From contig RBNI01005709.1 of assembly GCA_003990745.1 (NCBI GenBank), positions 1 to 12,224 of the forward strand: a stretch of 12,224 nucleotides of DNA, read 5' to 3'. Origin of the DNA: Jimgerdemannia flammicorona. Taxonomy: Eukaryota; Mucoromycota; Endogonomycetes; Endogonales; Endogonaceae. Shown in pieces: positions 1 to 8,600 of the stretch. A program made the position numbers and the translations under genes. Position 1 is the first letter of the stretch, and each line of letters starts with the position of its first letter. The notes under the pieces are model-generated. The model was not told where the DNA came from. It was given only the letters and a program-made list of their open reading frames with translations, and searched no databases.

Positions 1-42
<42 letters not shown>
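1..42. repeat. Poly(A) homopolymer tract at window edge
   Basis: The window opens with 42 consecutive A on the plus strand; the true length is unknown because the window cuts it. It lies beyond the 3' end of the leftward GPC1 gene. In the sense of that gene it is a T tract, so it is not that gene's poly(A) tail. The rest of the flank (43-125) holds a short purine-rich stretch and no recognisable gene. Confidence 0.9.
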
Positions 43-44
<2 letters not shown>

Positions 45-125
45 AGGAGGGGAAGATTGATAATGACGCCTTGCCTACGTTTTTCAATGCCAAATATCGG
101 TCACAAAACCTACAGCTTCAATTCT

Positions 126-1361
126 TCAATTCTCCATCTTAACCCGGTTCCTGAGCCCCTCGTCCCCCGACGCCACGACCGTTCCATCATCGATCTCCCT
201 CTTGATCTCCTTTCTCTCCTTCTGTAGTTTCTCTAGCTCAATGGTGTACTGCCTGCTAAACACGTCAATGTAATAGCTGGCACCGTTCCACACGGAGGTA
301 ACGAACATGCCGACGAGGAAGGCGGTGTTCAGCCAGAAGTAGCGGTAATAGAGTACAGTAGGGACAATAGTCAGGACGGCGTAGAGGCCCTGCAGGAGCA
401 TAAACATATAAACCTTGTTCTTGGGGCCGAAGGTGTTGGCGACACGGGAAAAGAGACCGCCCTGGTTGCGTGGATCGTTGAGGAGCCAGCTGTAGGAGGT
501 GGCACGGAGACCTTTCTCGACTTTGTCACGGCGGCCGACGACGATGAAGATGTAGTAGAGAAGCTGCCAAACGGAGTAGACGGCGAAGGAGAACTGGAGG
601 GCACGGGTAAAGTCGAGAGTCTCGAGCTCCTCTAGAGCCGGGTACTGGGCGTTGCGGGCCCCGATGTCCGGGTGGAGCCAGCGGACGGTGTAGAGAGCGA
701 AAGGGGGGAAGATGTGGATGAAGAGAGAGGTGACCTTGTCCATTGAGTGGAAGACGAAGGAGTTGCGCCAGGCAATAATAGCCCAGGCAATGGGGCCGTG
801 GGTAAGACAGAAGAGGGAGATAAAGAGCCATTGGGAGGAGGGGAAGACGTAGAGCCAGAGGACGGTGAGGACGTTGACGAAGTAGCAGAGATCGTAGACG
901 AAGTAGTGCCAGGAGCGGGACTTGTAGATGAAGAAACGGAGGGGGATCAGGTAAAGGGCTTGGAGGGTGTACCAGTGCGGGACCCACTCGGGATACTTTG
1001 CAGCCATCCAGGGGGAGAGGCAGGCGTTTCCGACACCGACGACGAACGAAACTTTGTCGCGGATGCGGACCACCTTCTGGTCGCTAGTGAACCTGGTGTG
1101 AAGGGTCTCGAGACGGGTCTGGAGCTTGGCACGGCGTCTCTCCAGCTGAGCACGCTGGGTATGCCAGGCCTTGGTGGTCTTATCCTTGAATTCCTGGGAC
1201 TTGTAGAGAAGCTCCTTTTGGCCCTTTTGGATCTGACCGGTGACGGACTCGAGGGCGTTTGAGACGTGGTCGATCAGATCGAAGAAGTTGAGATCATTTG
1301 AAGTGTAGCCGTCGTCGTCGGATTCCCACTCGCATATGCTGTCGTCTTGATCAGTGGCCAT
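126..1361 (-). CDS. GPC1: Glycerophosphocholine acyltransferase 1 (DUF2838 membrane protein)
   Basis: Intronless gene of 411 residues. The family transfers an acyl group from acyl-CoA to glycerophosphocholine, making lysophosphatidylcholine for phosphatidylcholine remodelling in the ER membrane. An acidic N terminus (1-25) is followed by a charged, probably coiled-coil stretch (about 55-95), then about eight hydrophobic segments (about 103-120, 128-146, 153-172, 177-198, 208-228, 254-276, 316-338, 342-366) and a charged C-terminal helix. Recognition rests on the family-typical WHYF at 151-154 and the block WRNSFVFHSMDKVTSLF at 198-214. Length is close to that of yeast Gpc1. The start at 1361 was chosen because the acidic N terminus begins there. 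The frame stays open upstream to an ATG at 1544, but that part is low-complexity Pro/Gln/Asn sequence overlapping the probable promoter. TMEM120 was considered first; the DUF2838 motifs fit better. Confidence 0.88.
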   Translation of the reverse strand: MATDQDDSICEWESDDDGYTSNDLNFFDLIDHVSNALESVTGQIQKGQKELLYKSQEFKDKTTKAWHTQRAQLERRRAKLQTRLETLHTRFTSDQKVVRIRDKVSFVVGVGNACLSPWMAAKYPEWVPHWYTLQALYLIPLRFFIYKSRSWHYFVYDLCYFVNVLTVLWLYVFPSSQWLFISLFCLTHGPIAWAIIAWRNSFVFHSMDKVTSLFIHIFPPFALYTVRWLHPDIGARNAQYPALEELETLDFTRALQFSFAVYSVWQLLYYIFIVVGRRDKVEKGLRATSYSWLLNDPRNQGGLFSRVANTFGPKNKVYMFMLLQGLYAVLTIVPTVLYYRYFWLNTAFLVGMFVTSVWNGASYYIDVFSRQYTIELEKLQKERKEIKREIDDGTVVASGDEGLRNRVKMEN

Positions 1362-1363
1362 GC

Positions 1364-1447
1364 TGGGTTGGGTTGGGGGTTGGGTGGGGGTTGGGTGGGG
1401 GTTGGAGGTTGGGGGTTGGAGGTTGGGGGTTGGGGGTTGGGGGTTGG
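1364..1447. repeat. G-tract repeat in the GPC1 leader
   Basis: The plus strand carries repeated runs of three to five G separated by TT, T or TTGGAGGTT spacers, over 84 bases directly upstream of the GPC1 ATG. In the GPC1 transcript this reads as C-rich leader. At least eight G runs are available, so the GPC1 template strand could fold into a G-quadruplex and the sense strand into an i-motif. The period is irregular (about 7 to 16 bases), so it is not a clean telomere repeat. Confidence 0.85.
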
Positions 1448-1460
1448 AAAGAAGAAAGAA

Positions 1461-1470
1461 GTATATATTT
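1461..1470 (-). promoter_or_regulatory. TATA-like box for GPC1
   Basis: Read on the minus strand this is AAATATATAC, about 100 bases upstream of the GPC1 start codon and just upstream of the C-rich leader. Position and sequence suit a TATA box. If it is used, transcription starts below it and the upstream in-frame ATG at 1544 is not in the message. Confidence 0.5.
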
Positions 1471-1532
1471 GTTGTCGTGGTATAAGAAAATCCAGAATCT
1501 CGTGATCGACGGAATGAAGTCACTGGGAAACG

Positions 1533-1550
1533 CATGTGACACATGTGACA
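1533..1550. promoter_or_regulatory. Tandem CATGTGACA with E-box palindrome
   Basis: The nonamer CATGTGACA occurs twice head to tail. The junction creates the perfect palindrome CACATGTG (1540-1547), an E-box of the CANNTG class bound by bHLH factors. It lies in the divergent promoter about 60 to 75 bases upstream of the SELENOK start. Function is inferred from sequence only. Confidence 0.4.
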
Positions 1551-1560
1551 GCATGACTAG

Positions 1561-1599
1561 GCCCAAGCGTCTTGACTGGGCCCAAGCTACTTGACTGTG
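1561..1599. repeat. 19-base imperfect tandem repeat in divergent promoter
   Basis: GCCCAAGC-NN-CTTGACTG occurs at 1561 and again at 1580, differing at the two middle bases (GT versus TA). The pair ends ten bases before the SELENOK ATG, so it probably lies in that gene's 5' leader or core promoter. No known factor site was recognised. Confidence 0.6.
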
Positions 1600-1608
1600 G
1601 CTCTGGCA

Positions 1609-2131
1609 ATGCCATACATTACTGGAGATGGCCGTGTGCTGGAGCATAAAACGCTCCTCGCCACCATTCGGGACACATTATGGAGTATCGTCAGCTTCTT
1701 CAACTTCTTCGTCGAGACCCTGATCAACGTAAGCTAACGAACATCGACGCCTCCAACCTCCTCCTGACATGCCCATTCCCTTCTCACCCCCCCCCTCCCA
1801 CCAACATCAATATCGCTGCCAGCCCAGACTCGTCGATTACGTCGACAGCACCCGCCGCAATCGTGACGACGACCAACGCCGCGGTAGCGGTGGCGGTGGT
1901 GGTGGCCGAGGGCCAGGCGGAGGCGGAGGTGGCCGCCCCAAATACGATCTATACAATAGTAAGGGCAAACGGATCGGAACCGTGAACAGTGAGCCATCTT
2001 TCTCTTCCTCCCCCCTTTTCATTCATGGGTTCGTCACGCACCCCATTTCCCTTACCAACGATACATCATCCTCACCCTCAGACGCAGAATCCTGCTCTGC
2101 CGGCGCCGTTGGCGGACGCAGCTGAGGCTAA
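1609..2131 (+). CDS. SELENOK: Selenoprotein K (SelK/SelG family), three exons, UGA-encoded Sec
   Basis: Exons 1609-1728, 1823-1988 and 2082-2131 give 111 residues. The family consists of small single-span ER membrane proteins that, in animals, assist DHHC6 palmitoylation and ER-associated degradation. Exon 1 starts MPYITGDGRVLEH, matching the family opening (Met-x-Tyr-Ile ... Gly-x-Val), followed by one membrane helix (about 18-39). Exon 2 gives an Arg/Asp-rich stretch, two Gly6 runs and GKRIGTV, as in the Gly-rich cytosolic tail of insect SelK/SelG. Exon 3 ends ESCSAGAVGGRS-UGA-Gly-UAA, placing the UGA as the penultimate codon just after a GG motif, where selenoproteins K carry Sec. Intron 1 is GTAAGC..CAG with CTGAC as branch site; intron 2 is GTGAGC..CTCAG. 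If UGA is a plain stop, the product is 109 residues. Another splice (GTGAAC donor at 1982) would avoid UGA, end at TAG near 2208 and lose the SelK-like C terminus. Confidence 0.85.
2123..2125 (+). other. In-frame UGA, probable selenocysteine codon
   Basis: In the SELENOK reading frame the last codons are GGC GGA CGC AGC TGA GGC TAA. Sec would be residue 110 of 111, followed by Gly, as in the insect family pattern GG-Sec-Gly. The case rests on this position, on the frame matching the family tail, and on the SECIS-like hairpin about 180 bases downstream. Confidence 0.8.
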
Positions 2132-2303
2132 AGAAGTGGATTTCCCGCGTACCTTGGACATCCCTGATGCCCTAGGTCGCGGATTTCCACAGCTTTCCCC
2201 TTCGATGTAGTAGAACCACCGGAACGCACATCCTTACGATTCGTGATTCGCGCGCACTGCTGCTCTTAGCTGACTTCTTTGCGATCTAGTCTATACTGCA
2301 ATA

Positions 2304-2391
2304 CAGTTTTGCGATCACATTACATGACACGGTACTCGGCTAAAGCATTCTGGGGTTTACCCGGAAGCCGGTATCGTTGAATATCGGACTG
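2304..2391 (+). promoter_or_regulatory. SECIS element (type II) in the SELENOK 3' UTR
   Basis: Every SECIS landmark is present in order. The 5' core is AUGA (2324-2327) with C2328; the 3' core is UGAA (2378-2381). These face each other as the non-Watson-Crick quartet. Helix II starts directly above: 2329-2335 plus 2337-2340 pair with 2367-2377 (11 pairs, one G-U, U2336 bulged). Unpaired AAA (2342-2344) follows on the 5' side, 13 bases after the core. A third helix, UUCUGGG (2348-2354) with CCCGGAA (2360-2366), closes a GUUUA loop. Helix I below is weaker: CGAU/AUCG (2312-2315 with 2383-2386) and CAGU/ACUG (2304-2307 with 2388-2391). The element would recruit SBP2 and the Sec-specific elongation factor. 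Confidence 0.83.
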
Positions 2392-2453
2392 CCTTCAGCG
2401 TTGTTTCTCTCATCACTGTTTTGGGGTTTTTTTTTTTGATTTTTTGTGTGGTA

Positions 2454-2459
2454 AATAAA
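2454..2459 (+). terminator. AATAAA poly(A) signal for SELENOK
   Basis: A canonical AATAAA lies 63 bases after the SECIS hairpin, inside an AT-rich stretch. It would keep the whole hairpin within the 3' untranslated region, as a eukaryotic SECIS requires. Confidence 0.6.
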
Positions 2460-2647
2460 ATTGGAAGGGTAACCTTGATGATTGGGCGAAGGGTAGAGAG
2501 ACAGAAGTATCTCCAAACAACATATGTTCTCGAACAAGACCACACAAAGAAAGAAAAAAAAGTCAAGACTATATTACACAAAAAAGGATGCAGCTTTTGT
2601 ACATAAATGCATCACAAAAACTCCAACCCACTGAATTCTCCCTTGCT
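2460..2647. other. Convergent intergenic spacer
   Basis: These 188 bases separate the convergent SELENOK and kinesin genes. They contain A- and T-rich stretches and no gene, RNA or repeat that I can support. The 3' untranslated regions of the two genes may overlap here. Confidence 0.6.
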
Positions 2648-2652
2648 TTATT
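2647..2652 (-). terminator. AATAAA overlapping the kinesin stop codon
   Basis: On the minus strand AATAAA occurs here and the kinesin stop TAA (2648-2650) lies inside it. If it is the poly(A) signal, the 3' untranslated region would be only about 15 to 30 bases. No clearer signal was seen downstream. Confidence 0.4.
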
Positions 2653-2743
2653 GCTGATTACATTCCGCCGCCTCCTTTTCCCCAGTCGCACCTCCCTCGG
2701 ACCTGTTCTGCCGATTGGCCAACCGCTGGCGTCGCGTCGAAGC
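2648..2743 (-). other. Hidden last kinesin exon ending in a CaaX-like box
   Basis: Donor AAT|GTATGA (2825), branch-site TCTAACC (2766-2772) and acceptor CCTCCAG give an 82-base intron. It joins in phase to 31 codons, starting [14 protein letters not shown] and ending [15 protein letters not shown]. Cys lies at position -4 with Gln last. Vertebrate CENP-E is farnesylated at a C-terminal CaaX box that also ends in Gln, which supports this exon. A second acceptor 18 bases upstream is also in phase and would add six residues. Confidence 0.68.
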
Positions 2744-5659
2744 CTGGAGGGGTAGACGGGACTGAGGTTAGACCAATACAAATAAGGCAAGTATCGTGGC
2801 GAACATGAGAATGGGTCATTCATACATTGGATACGTTCGTGTCGATAAGTGGAGCCCGAGTGTCGGCCGGATCGATGGGATTGATGGCCTGGTAAATGAT
2901 GTTGTGTCAAAAAACCAACAAAAAGATCTCGGCGCAGGACTAACATCTAGCGCATTAAATACAAGAATCTCACCTTTTCAGAACCGAGATTCCCGTGCTG
3001 GGAGTTCTCCTTACCATCCTTCTGAATAAAAGTGATAAGTTTAATAATTAAACTCCCACACCAAAACACATTCACACCAACACATTTCACCATGCTTACT
3101 GATTGCTCGCTAATGGTTCCCTTCATTCTCTCCTTGTCCCGTGTGCGCTCGTGCTTCCGCTTCGGGACTGGCTCGCCGGCCTCGGAATCCCTCTCGCCCG
3201 CCACCACGTTCTCCTCGAGCAGGCGCTCGTTCTCCTTTTTGAGCTTGAGGCTATCGGTTGCGAGTTTCTCGTACGCCGCTTCCAGGTGTTTGTATTTGGT
3301 GATTTCTGACGAGGATTAAAGCATATATCAGCGAGAGACTCGAAATACGCCATGCATGACCTGGTCGAACAAAATTCTCCAAACAACGCAGTCTGCAGAT
3401 GGAAGATCATGCCCACCATTTTCAGCAATCATTCGCTGAGTGTTAATCTGCTTGCCCAGATTCTCCTTCTCAACCGACAACTTCGCCACCTCAGCTCGAA
3501 GACTCGTAAGCATCATTAGCTGAAAGTTACGTCAGATTCAAGCAAGAGAGTCGATAAACGAGTTACAAAGACGAGATCAAACAGGCCAAACAACCTGATG
3601 ACACCAACTGGCATTATCACACACCTCGTTGCTCTGTGTTTCGGCATTTTCAGCGATCTGCGATTGAATCAGGTTCGCATGATTGTCTTTGGAGATCTTA
3701 CTTTCGTGTTGTTCAATTCGCTTGTGCTAAATAAAATGGCGCATGTCTATTACAAAAGGCGGCCGCTGAAAGACAATACGCACATGTGAGGGAGGACATA
3801 CAACTCCTAAAATTCTTACCAATTCTTGAACCTCACTTTCCCGCTGGTGCAATTGCTGCCGGAGCTGCGTTATCTTCCGGTTACTATCCACAGACGATCT
3901 ACATGCACGCAAGGAACGATTTGGTCAAATCCTACGTTCGACTAAAAGTAATTAAACGAAACGGCAAAGTCATGGGCATGTATATTGCCAACATACCTCG
4001 AGATGTCATTGGATCTGGTTTCCAGTTCTTGAATCTTTTGCGAGCTAGCCTTCTGCTCCTTGGAGAAGAACGCCCTCTGCTTCTCGTACTCGGCGCCCAA
4101 CTTATCGAAGGCGAGAGCTTTCTGTCGAAGCTCGCGCTTCGCAGCCTTTTTGTAATTCAGTTCCATATACGAAAGTCAGAAAAACTTAGTACAGAAACGC
4201 GTTCACAGAGGTTGTCCAGATGCCAATCCGACAATGAAGTTTACCTCGAGCTCAACATGTTGCGCGTTCATCTTTGAATACAATTCGGAGACCACACTCT
4301 CAAGTTCGGTGCGCTTTGTTTTCTCTTCAGTGTTCAATCTAGTAAGCTCTTGCACGGTCAGCTCGCCACCCCTCTGCAGTCTTGTGGTGATTTCTTGCGT
4401 TTGACGGTCCTTGAGCTCCATCTCGCGCTTCAAATGCTCGATGCTTGCTTGAGCTACTTCCAGTTGCTTCTTCAAAGACTCGATATCGATCTAATAAATT
4501 AAAACATAAGATCAATTTTTGAACTTGCCATACGAAATATGCGGCAAGTATAATCAGGGTTCTCACCTTGAATGTGGCCTTTTCACGCTCCCATTCCATT
4601 ATTATTTCCGCTCTATCCTGCTCAAACTTGGCTCTCTCCACGAGATCGCCTGCCGCAATTCGTGCCGCAACTTCTTCATCGCGACGGCTCATAAGATCGA
4701 TTTCCGCCTGGGTTTGGTCTAGCATCGTTGTCACGGAAGCGAGGTCTACTGCTGCACTTTCTAGGTTTCCCTATAAGAATGTAAAATTGTAACGTTAGCC
4801 TGATTGCAAAGAGTGCAAAATTAATGCCAGCCGTTCAACGAAGAGAACACATGCAATAGCTCACCATAAGAGCCCCCCTCTCTTCTTGCCATTTCTGTTC
4901 CATCTCCGAACGCATCTGGATAACCTTTGCTATATCGAGGTAATCCCCGCGCTCGATCTTTGCAACCATTTCTTTCTCCTTCTCCATCATAACGCCGAGT
5001 TCTTCCTGCGCTACCTGGAGATGGTTTTCTGTCGTCTGCAGATTTTTTTTAGAGATTTCGAACGCATGCTGCATTGGAGATCGAATTAACACTTAATCGC
5101 GGCTGTCCATATACCAGGGGCAAACAATGGCAAACTAACAGAGAATTCCCACGTACTTCAAGTTCAGTTCGTTCCGCATTCCAGCGCTCACTCAAGTTTG
5201 CCTCTAATTGTTTCAGTTTGTCAACACCCACAAGCTCACCACTTTGGAATCGATGGGCGACTTCAAGCAGCTGACTCTGCTTGATTTGAACGTCCTTCCT
5301 CGCTTCCTCGAGGAGCGCGTGCACAGTCTGCAGCTCGCAGTCCAAATCTTGAAGTTTACTCTGATGAACAAAAGCATTATTCAGCAACTGCCAATATGGA
5401 ACCAATATAATAAATTAAATCAAGAGACATTCACCATTTACCTGTAGCTGAGATCGCTCTTCTAGAAAACTAGTTTTGAGTTGTTGCTCCATTTTCAAAA
5501 CTTCTTCGCGGCTTGTGTACTCGCCGCTTTGGATCTTGAAATCAACATCTTGGCCATACTTAATGGCGCTGGCCAATTCTTGTTTCACATTATCGAGTCG
5601 AGTCTCCATGGTCCTCAACTCCCTACAACCAGTGTCGATTTCATTCTAATAGACGTTTG

Positions 5660-5694
<35 letters not shown>

Positions 5695-8600
5695 TTGATT
5701 TCAAACGACTTCGTGTGCCAATCACCAAAAGAAACGTGTACCTGCAACGCAAGCCGTTCATTGTTCCATTTAGTTTCCATGTCGATTCTCAAGCTTTCGA
5801 GCTTTCCTGCGTCGACATAGTCTCCCCTTTCAATCCGTGTTCTTATCTCTTGTTCTTGAGAAGTTTTGAGTTCGATCTCCTTTTTCGCATCGCTCAACTG
5901 CAGTTCCATTTCCTCCATTTGGTGCTGCCAATCCTTGAGAACATTCTGGCTATCTCTCTTCAATCTCTCAACGACCACATCGTTCTCGCTCTCCAATTCT
6001 TGAATCTTTTGAGTAAGCCTCTTCTCCATGACGGCCTTCGCCTCAACTGTCGTCTCGAGCGTCGTCTCGAGTGATTGGATACATTTTGGAAATTCTTGTA
6101 ATTGGATCGTCAGAATGCCGTACTCGTCCTTTATCTTTTCGTAATCCTCGAGCTGATGACGCAGGCCGTCAACTTCCTCGACGAGACTTCGCACTTGCTC
6201 ATCGCAGGCATCTTTCTCCTGGACAATCTGTGTATACTCCGCTTGTAAAGAAGACAATTGCTTCGAATACACCATCTCCTTCTCGGCTCGAGACGCGTCG
6301 TTTCGTTGCCCGGCGTCTCTCAATACCTGAAGCTCGCGGTTAGCGTTGGCGAGGTATTGATTTAGCCGTTCAAGCTCCGATGTCGCCTCCAAATATTGTT
6401 TCTCATGTGCAATATTGCTGTCTTCGGCAGTTTTCAGCGCTACTTCGAGTTCGCCAATCATGCGGTTCGCGTCCACGCGGGTTGATTGGAAGAGACCATC
6501 AGCTTCAGAGACCTTGTGCTCAAGGGAAGCAATGGTGAGACGTAAGTCGTTTTCCGATTGTTCAAAGATGGTAACACGGCCTTGAACCTCAGCGACCTCT
6601 TGCGAAAGCAATCTTGCCCGTTCCTCAGCATCCTCAAGCTTCCTCCGAAGATCCTCCGTGACTGCCTCCATTTCTTGTACATGGCGCTGATGACTGTTTG
6701 TCACCGTCGCGAATTGTTCGGCATAAGCCACTTCATTCTCTGTCAGCATGGATTGCCTCTGTTGAACCTGCTTCCGCAGAACGTCCGTTTCATCTTCATT
6801 CTCCGCCAGTTGTCGCCGCAATCGCTCGAGTTCAGTTTCGGAGTCGTGATATTTGGATTGAAGATTCTGCAAATGTTCTTCGGCGGTCTCGGTTTCCATG
6901 ATTTTGGCTTCGATCATCGCTTCCATTTCATCGATTCTCTCATTTGCCGCTTGCTTGGTATCTTCCACAAGGGCGTTCGCAGCACGAATCAGCTCTTGAA
7001 GCGTGGTAATAAGTATCTCCTTATATCGTTGAAAAACTGCACGTTAATATTTTTGATTGAAGGAACGGGAAGCATGTAATCCAATAATAATTTCTAGCCC
7101 CCAAATTCGCCCATAACATCGCACCTTGCTTCTTAAGTCATCTTGCAAGTATGTGAGCTGCCTTGACAGATCCCCAATCTTATGATCCCGGTCGTTGGTG
7201 TCATCCGAAAGGAGTCGCAGCTGATTTTGAGTGTCTACCAACTTGGCCGAAAGGTCCTCGTGCTCTCCGTTCAACATCCGTACCGCCTCCTCCAAGTTCT
7301 CCCGAACGTACTGAGACTCCGCCAGTTGAACCTTCAGGTCGCTTGCCTCACAGGAAAACGCTTGACATCGCTCGTCCGCGTCGACGCATCTCGACTGTAG
7401 GTTCACAACAATCGCCTCGGCATCGGCAAGCTTGCCCTCTAGTGCGGGAACCATGCGTTCCTTGAGCTGGTCCCGCTCAACCGACATCTCTTGCACCAAG
7501 CCCTCCTTAGCGCTCAGCTCATGGATAAGTGATTGGATGCGATCGTGACCCTCCGAAAGTTGCATCAGCAGCCTTGCGTTCTCAGTCTCGCGATCATTCA
7601 AGACCTGCTTCAAGCCTTGCAAGGTCTGCTTGACCAGATCAGCTTCCGAGAGCTCGTCTCGCAGCTTTTGCTGTTCGGCATGGAGAAAGTTTTCGAGTTG
7701 CTTGGAGGCGTCTAGTTTCTGATCAAGCTCTTCGACGGAGGCATGGGCGATAAGCATGTCCTGTCGAAGATCTCTGATGGTCCCTTCCTTCTCTTCCAAC
7801 AGCACCCGCAACGTTTCCAACCGCTCGTCACGCTCCCGAACTTGGCGATCTGTGTCCTCCTTGACCTCCGATAATTCGTTCGTGAGGCTACCAAATGCTG
7901 CATTCCGTTCATCGAGCGCAGTCTCCCAGTCACGCTTGACCTTCTCAAGATTCTCCAGCTGCTGCTGAAGCTGTTCGAGTTTCTGCTGAAGCTCGTTTTT
8001 TTCCTCCGTCAGGGTCCTTCTCTGGCCCTCGGAATCTCGCAATTTCTCGGCCAGCGATTGCATTTCCGCCTCCTTGACTGCTCGACTCTCTTGCATCGTT
8101 TGCTCCATCGCCACCAATTCCTCGCGCGCTTTTTGAACTGCCTCCGCTTCGCAATTGAATTGGGCCTTGTAAGTGGCATCGAGAGCCTCGATTTCTTTGG
8201 ACATCTAAAAATGAGCGGAATAGTTCATAATAGATGAGATGATTTCTATAACGGTGATGCAAAGGCGACTGAGTACGATTTATGTACCTCTTCCGTTTTT
8301 GACTTGGCTTCCTCGTACGATTCGCGCAGGGAGTTTACTTCGGCCAGCGAAAGGCGCTGCTCATCGGCAAACCTCTTCTCGCTCTCCTGGAGGGCGTACC
8401 TTGCATTTTGAAGGCGAACCCTCCAATCCACTAGATATGACCTTAACCCCTACAAATCGTCGGAAAGACGGATGATAATGAATTCATACGAGCGACTGAC
8501 ATCAACAAAAATTATGGTTCCAGAAGTAAACGCAAAAAACTCACCTGTAATTCACCTGGCACATCCTGAACCATTTCCATCCCGTCGTCATCAAGAAGTT

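Noticed and set aside
747..1262. Plus-strand open frame of 171 residues opposite GPC1
   Set aside because: Shadow frame, rich in Glu, Gly, Val and Asp from antisense codons of the membrane protein; no domain seen.
126..1361. Assignment as TMEM120/TACAN
   Set aside because: N-terminal coiled coil plus multiple membrane spans suggested it, but the WHYF and WRNSFVFHSMDKVTSLF motifs belong to the DUF2838/GPC1 family.
1364..1447. Telomeric or subtelomeric repeat
   Set aside because: Spacing is irregular, the tract is only 84 bases and lies between two functional genes.
1680..1985. Plus-strand open frame starting MEYRQLLQLLRRDP inside the SELENOK region
   Set aside because: It is a different frame over SELENOK exon 1 and intron 1. 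The frame from ATG 1609 matches the SelK family and has proper splice sites.
2569..2946. Minus-strand frame of 125 residues at the kinesin 3' end
   Set aside because: It crosses two introns and an exon in the wrong frame. The kinesin exons at 2826-2888 and 2648-2743 in the other frame explain the region better.
5481..6074. Plus-strand open frame of 197 residues across the T30 tract
   Set aside because: Antisense to kinesin exons; the Phe run comes from the homopolymer and the rest is reverse-complement coiled-coil sequence.
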